NCBI GenBank assembly: GCA_013298205.1
Contig: JAAFJZ010000017.1
Span: 1 to 14,310 of the forward strand
DNA length: 14,310 bases
Direction of reading: 5' to 3'
Origin: Cytophagales bacterium
GTDB lineage: Bacteria; Bacteroidota; Bacteroidia; Cytophagales; UBA9547
Shown here: positions 7,780-14,310 of the stretch, in pieces
How the letters are laid out: every line of letters begins with the position of its first letter
Position numbering within the stretch: the stretch's first letter is position 1
Made by a program: the position numbers and the translations under genes
The notes under the pieces: generated by a model
What the model saw: the letters and a program-made list of their open reading frames with translations, nothing else
Told to the model about the DNA's origin: nothing
Database searches by the model: none

Positions 7780-9531
7780 TTATTTTTTTTCTTCTACAGC
7801 GGCTTTCTCAAAATAGGTTTGAGAATAGTCTCTGTATTGCATTGGGTTGTTGGGTAAATTTTGAACATTAGGTTGAAGTAATCTAAAGGCTTCGTCATAC
7901 CATAACACAATTACGGGTGCATCGTTCATTAATACTTGTTCTGCTTGTTTTAACAGTGCGTAAGTTTCTTCTTCTTTTGATGCACTTATGGCTTTTTCAT
8001 ATAAAACATCAAAAGCAGGATTAGTATAGCGAGTGAAATTAGGAAACGAAGCTACAGTAGCTGTAGTTGGAACTCCTTTTCCATAAAAAATAGATAAGAA
8101 ATTTTCTGGATGTGGGTAATCTGAAATCCAACCAATACGGAAAAAATCTGCTTTTCCATTGGTTAAGTTTTCTACTAATTGTGCGAAAGGTACGGTTTGA
8201 ATGTCTAATTCTATATTCAAGTTTTCTTTCAATTGTTTTTGCACTTCTATGGCTACGTTTAGGTTGCGTTCGCCATCTGTATTTACTTGTAAAGAAAGTT
8301 TGGCTAAGCCTTTGCCATTCGGAAATCCTGCTTTTTTGAGGAAATAACGAGCAGAATCTAAATTTAAGGTATAACCTTTGATTCCTTCGGTTTTGTATTT
8401 TTCAAAAGATGGCGGACAAATTCCATTTGTGCCAGGACCAAATCCTTCTCCATTTAGCACAAAGTCTAAAATTTTATTTCTATCAATAGCAAAAGAAAGG
8501 GCTTTTCTTAAAAACTTATTGCTATAAACTCCACTTTTGGTATTGAAGCAAAGAAATTGGCTATTCATTTCAGGTGTTCGTTGCAAAACGTATTGGCTGT
8601 ATTCGCCTTTTTTCTCAGATTCCATTTCTTCCAAAATTTCTATGATAGACTCTGTTGGCAAACGGTAAATCATATCAAAATTCCCCTTTTTGAATTCTAA
8701 AAGCTCTGTTTTTTTATCTTGAATAAATTTGATATTTACAGCATTTATCAATGGAAGTATATTTCCATGAACATCTTTGCCATAGTAATTAGGGTTTTTG
8801 ATTAACACGACCGAGACATTTTCATCAATAGAAGAAAGGAAGAAAGGACCTGTTCCTACTGGATTTATTCTCATATCTAAGCCATATTTTTCTACAGCTT
8901 CTTTTGGATAAATGTAAGCAAAAGGTCTAGCAAGGTTGTATAAAAACAATGAGTTAGGTTTGGTAAGTTTGATTTTTACAGCATAATCGTTTACAATTTC
9001 TACACCACTGAGCGGTAAGTCTGTTTTTCCTTTCAAACTTGCTTCGTAAATTTCATCTGCACCTAATAAAACACCTTTAAAGATAGAATAACCTTGGTTG
9101 GTTGCAGAATTTATACATAATTGACGGAAACAATACGCTACATCTTGGGCTTTTAATTCACGACCTTTTTCATCTGTGAAACAAGCATTATCATGAAAAA
9201 ACACGCCTTTTCTAAGTTGAATGGTATATTCTGTTCCTTCAGCATTTGAAGAATAGCTTTCGGCAATGCTTGGAATAAGTTCTAAAGTAGTAGGATCAAA
9301 TTTGAATAAGCCTTCGTAAACTTGGTTGGCAATTCGGTAAGAGAACGCATCTGTGATACTCGGTGGATAAAGTGTTTTTAAAAATTCAGTTTCATTTATT
9401 TTTAAAATTCCTCCAAAGTTTCTTCCTCCTTTTCCTGCAGTTAATGCATTAGAATCTTGTTTTTCGTTTTTACCACATGATAGTAATAAAAACATAAATC
9501 CAAAAACAACATATTTTATTATTACTTTCAT
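7780..9531 (-). CDS. Peptide/oligopeptide-type ABC transporter substrate-binding lipoprotein (SBP_bac_5)
   Basis: 583 residues, the usual size for OppA/DppA-like solute receptors. The N-terminus M-K-V-I-I-K-Y-V-V-F-G-F-M-F-L-L-L-S-C carries a lipobox with Cys19, so the mature protein is lipid-anchored. Family features include G-G-I-L-K-I-N-E near residue 40, the R-I-A-N-Q-V-Y-E-G-L-F-K-F-D block (66-79), Y-T-I-Q-L-R-K-G-V-F-F-H-D (102-114), the K-A-Q-D-V-A-Y-C-F segment (127-135) and a late A-D-F-F-R-I-G-W-I-S-D-Y-P-H-P-E-N-F. No permease or ATPase gene accompanies it, so it is an orphan receptor that must work with a transporter encoded elsewhere or serve another role. It is the first gene of the minus-strand run and follows a promoter-like TATATTTG box. 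Peptides are the likely ligand, but members also bind nickel, heme or sugars. Confidence 0.93.
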   Translation of the reverse strand: MKVIIKYVVFGFMFLLLSCGKNEKQDSNALTAGKGGRNFGGILKINETEFLKTLYPPSITDAFSYRIANQVYEGLFKFDPTTLELIPSIAESYSSNAEGTEYTIQLRKGVFFHDNACFTDEKGRELKAQDVAYCFRQLCINSATNQGYSIFKGVLLGADEIYEASLKGKTDLPLSGVEIVNDYAVKIKLTKPNSLFLYNLARPFAYIYPKEAVEKYGLDMRINPVGTGPFFLSSIDENVSVVLIKNPNYYGKDVHGNILPLINAVNIKFIQDKKTELLEFKKGNFDMIYRLPTESIIEILEEMESEKKGEYSQYVLQRTPEMNSQFLCFNTKSGVYSNKFLRKALSFAIDRNKILDFVLNGEGFGPGTNGICPPSFEKYKTEGIKGYTLNLDSARYFLKKAGFPNGKGLAKLSLQVNTDGERNLNVAIEVQKQLKENLNIELDIQTVPFAQLVENLTNGKADFFRIGWISDYPHPENFLSIFYGKGVPTTATVASFPNFTRYTNPAFDVLYEKAISASKEEETYALLKQAEQVLMNDAPVIVLWYDEAFRLLQPNVQNLPNNPMQYRDYSQTYFEKAAVEEKK

Positions 9532-9565
9532 TGTATTAGGTATTTGTAAATGGTTTTTTGAGCCG

Positions 9566-9573
9566 CAAATATA
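9566..9573 (-). promoter_or_regulatory. Bacteroidota-type -7 box (TATATTTG) for the minus-strand operon
   Basis: On the minus strand the sequence reads TATATTTG, a full match to the Bacteroidota -7 consensus TAnnTTTG. It lies about 34 bases upstream of the substrate-binding protein ATG. No good TTTG -33 partner is visible at the usual spacing, which is often the case for this weaker element. It is the only such box seen in the 229-base gap 9532-9760, which otherwise holds AT-rich sequence without a gene. Confidence 0.5.
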
Positions 9574-9760
9574 AATTAAAATATTAAATAATTTATTTTA
9601 AAAACGCTGCATAATGTTAAAATATATTTTTTTTAATAGATTTGTTTTAGAAATCGAATATTTCAACATCTAATTTTTATTTGATTTAATACTTCAATTT
9701 TTATTAACTTTTTTTTATCATTAATGTTTTTTGAGTATGGTAGTAAATTATATATTATTT

Positions 9761-10696
9761 TCAAAAAATCCAACCAACAGAAGGCGAGACAAATAATGAA
9801 ATTAATACTTTATCGTTTGAACTTAAATTCATCTGAGTTGATATTAAAAAATTCCCAATAATATGATTGGGTAAAATAATAAATTGATAGCCAAAACCTA
9901 GACCTCCATAAAAGGGTTTGGGGCTGTTAATACTAGAAAGAGATTGTATTTGATTGCCTTTAGATGCTTCAAGTTGATTATGCATACAAAAAGGGCGAAC
10001 ATTACCATCTCCATACGCTATATTAGATGCTCCTAGAAATGAATGAGCATAAAAACCAGTTGGAGAATGATAAGTAAAATGATCCCCAATTTGTAAATAA
10101 TACCTAAAGAAAATTTCAGCTAAAATACCATTTTGAAGGTAATCATCTTGTCTTGACTTTGCTATTTGTTCTATTCCATCTAAAGAAGCGACTTTTCCAA
10201 TTATATTAATACCAAATGAAACTTTTCTATTTATTCCAACTGAATATTTATCTTTAAAAGAGAATTCAGCTTCTAATCCCCAACTTGACCAAAAGAAAGC
10301 AGGCTGACTTTTTAAATTGAAACAAAAATTTTGATTTTGACTTGATTTATATTTATTGTTTTTCAAATCTTTACCCAAATCAGTATTTACAGAATCAATT
10401 TCTAATTTTTTTATAGGTTTACGTTTTTTTTCCTTTTCTGCTTTGACTAAGCTTATTTCTTGTTTTTTCTTTTCTTTATCAGCTATCTTTGGTTTAATAC
10501 CTTTGACATTTGCCGATTTATCTTGAACTTTAGCATTAAAACTTTGATTGGTTTTGGTTTGTTTTTTGTTTTTCTTGAAATTTTTAAATGAAGATTTTTG
10601 AGCGGTATGCTTCGGTTTTGTTTGAGCAAAAACCCCTGAAGTAGAGGTTAATATCAAAAAAAAGCAAACCAATAATTTAAAAAGTATGTTTTTCAT
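9761..10696 (-). CDS. Exported protein with Lys-rich linker and probable outer-membrane beta-barrel
   Basis: I do not recognise a named family. The 311-residue product begins with a clear signal peptide (basic start, hydrophobic residues 8-20, cleavage expected after V-F-A24, then Q-T). Residues of about 27-120 are strikingly rich in Lys, Gln and Ser with hardly any hydrophobic pattern, so probably disordered. From about 122 to the end, alternating aromatic/hydrophobic strands appear (F-F-W-S-S-W-G-L-E-A-E-F, A-E-I-F-F-R-Y-Y-L, F-Y-G-G-L-G-F-G-Y-Q-F), and the protein ends in V-G-W-I-F. A C-terminal aromatic residue and such strands suggest a small barrel of about eight strands inserted by the BAM machinery. 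It is monocistronic: the next minus-strand gene is 229 bases away, and the upstream side faces yajC divergently. Confidence 0.75.
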   Translation of the reverse strand: MKNILFKLLVCFFLILTSTSGVFAQTKPKHTAQKSSFKNFKKNKKQTKTNQSFNAKVQDKSANVKGIKPKIADKEKKKQEISLVKAEKEKKRKPIKKLEIDSVNTDLGKDLKNNKYKSSQNQNFCFNLKSQPAFFWSSWGLEAEFSFKDKYSVGINRKVSFGINIIGKVASLDGIEQIAKSRQDDYLQNGILAEIFFRYYLQIGDHFTYHSPTGFYAHSFLGASNIAYGDGNVRPFCMHNQLEASKGNQIQSLSSINSPKPFYGGLGFGYQFIILPNHIIGNFLISTQMNLSSNDKVLISLFVSPSVGWIF

Positions 10697-10710
10697 TTAT
10701 TTATTTTAAA

Positions 10711-10718
10711 CAAAGTTA
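10711..10718 (-). promoter_or_regulatory. Bacteroidota-type -7 box (TAACTTTG) for the exported barrel protein
   Basis: The minus-strand sequence TAACTTTG fits TAnnTTTG and lies 14 bases upstream of the ATG at 10696, giving a very short leader. The nearest upstream TTG/TTTG candidates sit at 14 and 30 bases, outside the usual 17-23 spacing, so the call rests on the -7 box alone. Confidence 0.4.
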
Positions 10719-10793
10719 AATAATTTGACTTTCAAAAATAAATATGTTCAAAATAATTAAATCATTCTGCTTTTACCTGTAAAGCTTAATGCT

Positions 10794-10801
10794 TAATTTT
10801 G
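10794..10801 (+). promoter_or_regulatory. Bacteroidota-type -7 box (TAATTTTG) for yajC-ybbR-coaE
   Basis: The plus-strand sequence TAATTTTG is a full TAnnTTTG match ending 13 bases before the yajC ATG. Transcription would begin only a few bases ahead of the start codon, giving a nearly leaderless mRNA. It faces the 10711-10718 box across the divergent intergenic region. No clear -33 element is seen. Confidence 0.45.
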
Positions 10802-10814
10802 CGAAAAAAAATCT

Positions 10815-11168
10815 ATGTACAATCTTATCTTATTACAAGCTCAAGCTGGCAAACAGCCAGGAATGTTACCCAATTTAATTTTAATTGGTGCCATATTAAT
10901 TATTTTTTACTTTTTCATGATTAGACCACAGCAAAAGAAAGCTAAAGATCAAAAAAAGTTTAGAGAAAGCCTTAAGAAAGGTAATAATGTAGTTACACTT
11001 GGTGGTATGCACGGTAAAATCTATGAAATAAACGATGCAACTGTAATTCTCGAAGTAGATAGAACACTGAAAGTAACTTTTGAACTAAGTGCTATTTCGC
11101 AAGAATCTTCAGCTAGAGCTTATAAAGATGAATATCCTGTAGAAAAGGGTAAAAAAGGCTGGTTTTAA
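10815..11168 (+). CDS. yajC: Preprotein translocase accessory subunit YajC
   Basis: A 117-residue single-pass inner membrane protein that associates with SecDF in the Sec translocon. A short N-terminus precedes one transmembrane helix (about residues 20-35), followed at once by the family signature F-F-M-I-R-P-Q-Q-K-K (33-42). A small soluble domain follows with G-N-N-V-V-T-L-G-G-M-H-G-K-I (56-69), the usual YajC pattern. The length is normal. The stop codon abuts the ATG of the ybbR-like gene with no spacer, so the three genes from here to 12182 form one transcription unit. secD/secF are not present here. In many Bacteroidota nusB precedes this set, but here the upstream gene points the other way. 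Confidence 0.96.
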   Translation: MYNLILLQAQAGKQPGMLPNLILIGAILIIFYFFMIRPQQKKAKDQKKFRESLKKGNNVVTLGGMHGKIYEINDATVILEVDRTLKVTFELSAISQESSARAYKDEYPVEKGKKGWF

Positions 11169-11588
11169 ATGATAAAAAATAAAGTATTTAATTTTTTCAA
11201 AAACAAAAATGATAAAAGGATTTTCGTTTTATGCTTCCTTGCATCTATTTGTTTTTGGATAATTAATGCCTTATCAAAAGATTACTCGGCAACAATTGAG
11301 TTTCCTTTAAAATTTGTTTTTAATGAAGTTAAATATAAGTCAACAAATGAATTGCCCAAAAAAATTGACGTTAATATCTCAGCCCATGGTTGGTATATAC
11401 TTCAAAAATCATTGGGAATTGGGCTAGATACTTTAATTTTAGAACCAGAAAATCTATCAAAGTTAAAATATATTTCTTCAAGAAAATTTATAGAACTCAC
11501 AAATGGTCAAATCATGCACACTCGAATCAATTGGATCCGAAATGATACAATTTTTTGTGGTTTTTCAAGAAATAAATCCAAAAGTTAA
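11169..11588 (+). CDS. Short YbbR/CdaR-like membrane protein
   Basis: 139 residues. A basic cytoplasmic N-terminus (K-N-K-N-D-K-R) is followed by one transmembrane helix (about 18-36) and an exported beta-rich part. The segment F-W-I-I-N-A-L-S-K-D-Y-S (29-40) and the L-P-K-K-I-D-V-N-I-S-A-H-G stretch (62-74) match what I recall of Bacteroidota YbbR-like proteins encoded between yajC and coaE. Those are usually about 300 residues with more than one YbbR repeat; here only about one repeat is left before the stop. coaE begins 9 bases later, so no remnant of the missing part is present downstream. In Firmicutes, CdaR (YbbR) regulates the diadenylate cyclase CdaA, but no cdaA is in the window, so a role in c-di-AMP control is not supported here. 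Confidence 0.75.
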   Translation: MIKNKVFNFFKNKNDKRIFVLCFLASICFWIINALSKDYSATIEFPLKFVFNEVKYKSTNELPKKIDVNISAHGWYILQKSLGIGLDTLILEPENLSKLKYISSRKFIELTNGQIMHTRINWIRNDTIFCGFSRNKSKS

Positions 11589-11597
11589 TTCCTGATT

Positions 11598-12182
11598 GTG
11601 ATTCAATTAGGAATAACTGGTGGAATAGGAAGTGGAAAATCTACTGTTTGCTCTTTTTTGGAAACCTTAAATTTCCCTGTTTATTATGCAGACCAAAGAG
11701 CAAAATATATAACTGAAAATGACAATGAAGTAATTTTTTCTATTTTTGAAATTTTTGGAGAAGAGGCAATATTGAACAATAAACCTAATCGAAATTGGAT
11801 TGCTAAAAAATCTTTTCAAAATCCAATATTGTTAACCAAACTTAATCAAGTTATACATCCGAAAGTCGCTATTGACTATCAAAATTGGTTAGAAAATAAT
11901 AAATATAAAGATTTTGTTTTCAAAGAAGCCGCTTTATTAATTGAAGCAGAATCCTACAAAAATCTAGACTATCTTATTGTTATTACAGCGCCTTTAAAAA
12001 CAAGAATTGATAGAGTTTTGCTAAGAGATCCTCAGCGCAATGAAAGTGATGTTAAAAAAATAATTAAAAATCAAGTTTCAGAAAAAGTAAGGCTAAATAA
12101 AGCTAACTTTATAATTAGGAATGGAGATAATGATCTTATTATTCCTCAAGTTTTGAAAATAATTGAGGAAGCTAGACTTTAG
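11598..12182 (+). CDS. coaE: Dephospho-CoA kinase
   Basis: The enzyme of the last step of coenzyme A synthesis, phosphorylating the 3'-OH of the dephospho-CoA ribose with ATP. The 194-residue protein has the P-loop G-G-I-G-S-G-K-S-T (8-16), the Y-Y-A-D-Q-R-A motif with D32, the I-H-P segment (86-88), E-A-A-L-L-I-E-A (110-117) and the lid motif R-D-P-Q-R-N (143-148). Length is standard and the fold is complete. The start is GTG at 11598, which places the P-loop at the usual distance from the N-terminus; no ATG precedes it in frame. It is the last gene of the yajC transcript and converges on the SiaB-SiaC gene. The 124-base gap after it contains only A+T-rich sequence without a convincing terminator. 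Confidence 0.96.
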   Translation: MIQLGITGGIGSGKSTVCSFLETLNFPVYYADQRAKYITENDNEVIFSIFEIFGEEAILNNKPNRNWIAKKSFQNPILLTKLNQVIHPKVAIDYQNWLENNKYKDFVFKEAALLIEAESYKNLDYLIVITAPLKTRIDRVLLRDPQRNESDVKKIIKNQVSEKVRLNKANFIIRNGDNDLIIPQVLKIIEEARL

Positions 12183-12306
12183 TTACAATTAAATTATAAT
12201 ATACTTTATTTTTGTGTAAATTTTTATTATTACTTTTTCTAAAATTATTAAAAAGAATTGTTTTATTTATAATTTTATTTTAAATAATCCTTTTATTCAT
12301 CTAATT

Positions 12307-13221
12307 TTATATACTCAGAGAAATCAAATTCATTTTTAATTCTAAAATATTTTCGATGTCTTGGTAAGCTTCCATCATTTCTAAGTCTTCTTCTTTGCAA
12401 TACCAATTAATTATTACAGAACTAGTTAAGCCCGATTTTTTTATTCCATCAAAAACTTCCAAAATGTCAAGAATATATTTACAAGCTATTGTATTAAAAT
12501 ATTCTATGTTTATATCTATTAATATACTTCTGTTGGGATATTGTTTATATCTTTCAAGCCAGGCTAAAATTGGATTAAAAAATGCTGAAGTATCTACACA
12601 AGAAGAAGTTCCATAAATTTTCATGTTTCCGGTTTTAGTATCGAAATATATACCAAAACTGTTTGTTTTAGGTTCTATTATTAGGGAAGTAATATAAGAA
12701 TTCACCTCTACCTCAAAAGTTATAAACGAGCATTGTTCGTCTATTCTATCTATGGTGTAGTAAAGTTTGTTGTTTGCTAATCTTAAAGTGTTTATTAACC
12801 CCAAACCAGCTCCACCTTTAGCACTAAATCTTTTGTTTGTAAGAATTTGATTATAAACAGTTTTAATTTCTTTTGTAGACAAACCATTTAATTCTTCAAT
12901 CCAATTTACAAGAGGAGAAAGCTCTTTGTTGCTAATATAATTTCCTGTAACAATTTTATATGCATACTTTTTTAATTCAATACTGAAAACGCCTAATCTG
13001 GATATTTCCTGCATTTGGTTAACGCTCTGATGGTTATATAAATTTTGAAGAAGTTCAACTACAACTCCATAAACCTTTTTACGGGTGTTAATGTTAGTTT
13101 CTAAACTATCAAGTTGAAATTCAATAGTAGATATAGCAGAATCTATTAATCCGAGGTTAATAATTCCAGAAAAAGATAATTGTAATGGGCTTTGTATGCT
13201 TTTGGTAATATTTGAATCCAT
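12307..13221 (-). CDS. SiaB-SiaC fusion: GHKL-type protein kinase joined to its regulatory phosphoprotein substrate
   Basis: One 304-residue protein in two parts. Residues of about 10-172 resemble SiaB (DUF6272), a GHKL-type kinase: N-box-like E56-L-L-Q-N60-x3-H64 and the glycine loop K-G-G-A-G-L-G-L (135-142), then a beta strand with F-I-T-F-E-V-E-V. Residues of about 178-304 resemble SiaC (DUF1987): I-Y-G-T-S (202-206), F-F-N-P-I-L-A-W-L-E-R-Y (214-225) and E-Y-F-N-T-I-A-C-K (240-248). In Pseudomonas aeruginosa, SiaB phosphorylates SiaC on Thr68, SiaA dephosphorylates it, and unmodified SiaC activates the diguanylate cyclase SiaD. T244 here lies about 67 residues into the SiaC part within the equivalent Y-F-N-T motif, so the phosphosite seems retained. 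No SiaA-type phosphatase or GGDEF protein is nearby. It lies 104 bases downstream of carA. The reading frame is continuous, so this is not an assembly join of two frames. Confidence 0.82.
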   Translation of the reverse strand: MDSNITKSIQSPLQLSFSGIINLGLIDSAISTIEFQLDSLETNINTRKKVYGVVVELLQNLYNHQSVNQMQEISRLGVFSIELKKYAYKIVTGNYISNKELSPLVNWIEELNGLSTKEIKTVYNQILTNKRFSAKGGAGLGLINTLRLANNKLYYTIDRIDEQCSFITFEVEVNSYITSLIIEPKTNSFGIYFDTKTGNMKIYGTSSCVDTSAFFNPILAWLERYKQYPNRSILIDINIEYFNTIACKYILDILEVFDGIKKSGLTSSVIINWYCKEEDLEMMEAYQDIENILELKMNLISLSI

Positions 13222-13325
13222 TTTCCAAAATACGACTTGAGCAAAGTTTGGTTACAATAATAATTAAACTAATTCTTAATATTTTTATAAAAAATAATGA
13301 AATTAATTAATTTTTATAAACGATT

Positions 13326-14310
13326 TTAAAACAAAGATATAAAATCATCAAATAGGTATCTCGAATCATGTGGACCAGGAGAAGACTCTGGGTGATATTG
13401 CACTGAAAATCCTTTATTGTTTTTCATTTTAATTCCCTCAATCGTATTATCATTAAGATTTATGTGAGTAATTTGTAAATTTTCACAATTCTTTACACTT
13501 TCAGCAACAATACTAAAACCGTGATTTTGAGAAGTAATTTCAGATAAACCTGTAATTAAATTTTTTACTGGGTGGTTTAATCCTCTATGACCATTGTGCA
13601 TTTTATATGTACCCACTCCATTAGCTAATGCTAATAACTGCTGCCCAAGGCAAATACCAAAAATAGGTTTATTTTCGGAAATTATTTGTTTTACAGTTTC
13701 AACAGCTTCTTTTTCTACTTCAGGATCACCAGGTCCATTGGATATAAAGTAACCGTTTGCGCCCCAAGTTTGCATTTCTTTAAATGTGGTTGTAGAAGGA
13801 AATATCTTTAGCTGACAATCTCTAAGAAGTAAATGATCTAATATACTTTTTTTAACTCCCATATCCAAAACAGCAACTTTGTATTTGGCTAGGTCATTAC
13901 CTAAAGTATAAACTTTTTGGGTTGAAACTAATTTTGATAGCTGCAAACCAGCCATAGAGGGGACATTTTTAAGCTTGCTTTTTAGAAAATCCAAATCTTG
14001 AGATTCAGTTGAAATCACTGCATTCATGGCTCCTTTGTTGCGAATATATCTTACTAACATTCGGGTGTCTATTCCATCAACTCCTATGATACCCCATTTT
14101 TCAAAATAGCTTTGTAATGAACCAATGGCTGTATTTCTTGAAAAAACTTCAGAAAAATCTTTGCAAACAAGTCCTGAAAACTTTGGTTTTTCAGATTCTT
14201 GTTCTAAATCCGTAACACCATAATTTCCAATATGTGGATGTGTGTTGATAATAATTTGACCAAAATAAGAAGGATCGGTATAAATTTCTTGGTAGCCCGT
14301 CATACCTGTA
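13326..14310 (-). CDS. carA: Carbamoyl-phosphate synthase small (glutaminase) subunit, 5' end beyond window
   Basis: The subunit that hydrolyses glutamine to supply ammonia to CarB for carbamoyl phosphate, used in arginine and pyrimidine synthesis. The frame stays open to the right edge. The ATG at 14301-14303 is internal: it lies in the conserved T-G-M-T-G-Y-Q-E motif, which normally has about 40 residues before it. Counting from that Met, the class I amidotransferase triad is C218 in F-G-I-C-L-G-Q-Q, with H304 and E306 in Y-H-P-E-S-S-P-G-P. The N-terminal CPSase domain shows D-P-S-Y-F-G-Q and N-T-H-P-H-I-G-N-Y-G-V. G-H-R-G-L-N-H-P (238-245) is the usual substrate loop. Nothing is damaged. 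carB is not in the window, and the gene after carA is the unrelated SiaB-SiaC fusion. Confidence 0.96.
   Translation of the reverse strand, partial: TGMTGYQEIYTDPSYFGQIIINTHPHIGNYGVTDLEQESEKPKFSGLVCKDFSEVFSRNTAIGSLQSYFEKWGIIGVDGIDTRMLVRYIRNKGAMNAVISTESQDLDFLKSKLKNVPSMAGLQLSKLVSTQKVYTLGNDLAKYKVAVLDMGVKKSILDHLLLRDCQLKIFPSTTTFKEMQTWGANGYFISNGPGDPEVEKEAVETVKQIISENKPIFGICLGQQLLALANGVGTYKMHNGHRGLNHPVKNLITGLSEITSQNHGFSIVAESVKNCENLQITHINLNDNTIEGIKMKNNKGFSVQYHPESSPGPHDSRYLFDDFISLF

Noticed and set aside
12241..12276. An A+T-only inverted repeat (AAAATTAT / ATAATTTT) between coaE and the SiaB-SiaC gene as a bidirectional terminator
   Set aside because: The 8-base stem has no G or C and a 20-base loop, and such repeats are expected by chance in this AT-rich DNA.
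13222..13260. A promoter for the SiaB-SiaC gene
   Set aside because: Near-matches AAACTTTG and GTATTTTG each deviate from TAnnTTTG at the important first positions, and no -33 partner fits. The gene may instead be read through from carA.
13286..13319. TTATAAAAA / TTTTTATAA inverted repeat downstream of carA as a terminator
   Set aside because: The stem is A+T only with an uneven arm and lacks a GC-containing hairpin; it is too weak to call.
14301..14303. The ATG here as the true start of carA
   Set aside because: It is the Met of the conserved internal T-G-M-T-G-Y-Q motif; the two preceding codons (Gly, Thr) continue the frame to the window edge.

Overview
The window looks like chromosomal DNA of an AT-rich member of the Bacteroidota. 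The evidence is strong A+T bias, promoter-like boxes of the TAnnTTTG type, almost no Shine-Dalgarno sequences, and several genes typical of the phylum: a lipoprotein with a GG-x-x-D-x-x-PP start, a DUF4175-type membrane coiled-coil protein, a yajC-ybbR-coaE string and a SiaB/SiaC regulator. I cannot fix the family from sequence alone; a Cytophagales-like or related lineage is a guess. No tRNA, rRNA, transposon, integrase, CRISPR array or phage gene was seen, and no gene-free stretch exceeds 300 bases.

Left block (1-9531, all minus strand). In transcription order: an oligopeptide-type substrate-binding lipoprotein, a 1118-residue DUF4175-like membrane protein, a small RsbW-type ATPase, ybeY (rRNA maturation), mnmG (tRNA wobble uridine modification), a SAM methyltransferase with a zinc-knuckle-like N-terminus, and a Big_5/Ig-like lipoprotein that runs off the left edge. 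The last has no stop codon inside the window and is easily missed. Spacings run from a 20-base overlap to 21 bases, so this is probably one operon, perhaps started by a TATATTTG box at 9566-9573. Two perfect 16-base TGTTCCACGTGGAACA palindromes sit 25 bases apart at the ybeY/mnmG junction. They match the parS centromere consensus and are read through as the last codons of ybeY.

Middle (9532-10814). A 229-base AT-rich gap (9532-9760) holds only the putative promoter. A minus-strand gene follows, for an exported protein with a lysine-rich linker and a probable outer-membrane barrel. A divergent intergenic region then carries a promoter-like box for each direction.

Right block. yajC, a short ybbR-like gene and coaE are packed head to tail on the plus strand (10815-12182). 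Across a 124-base AT-only convergent gap lies a minus-strand gene that fuses a SiaB-type protein kinase to its usual substrate, SiaC, in one polypeptide. The window ends inside carA (carbamoyl-phosphate synthase small subunit), whose 5' end lies beyond base 14310.

The two most notable items are the tandem parS pair embedded in a coding sequence and the SiaB-SiaC kinase-substrate fusion. The rest is largely core housekeeping.
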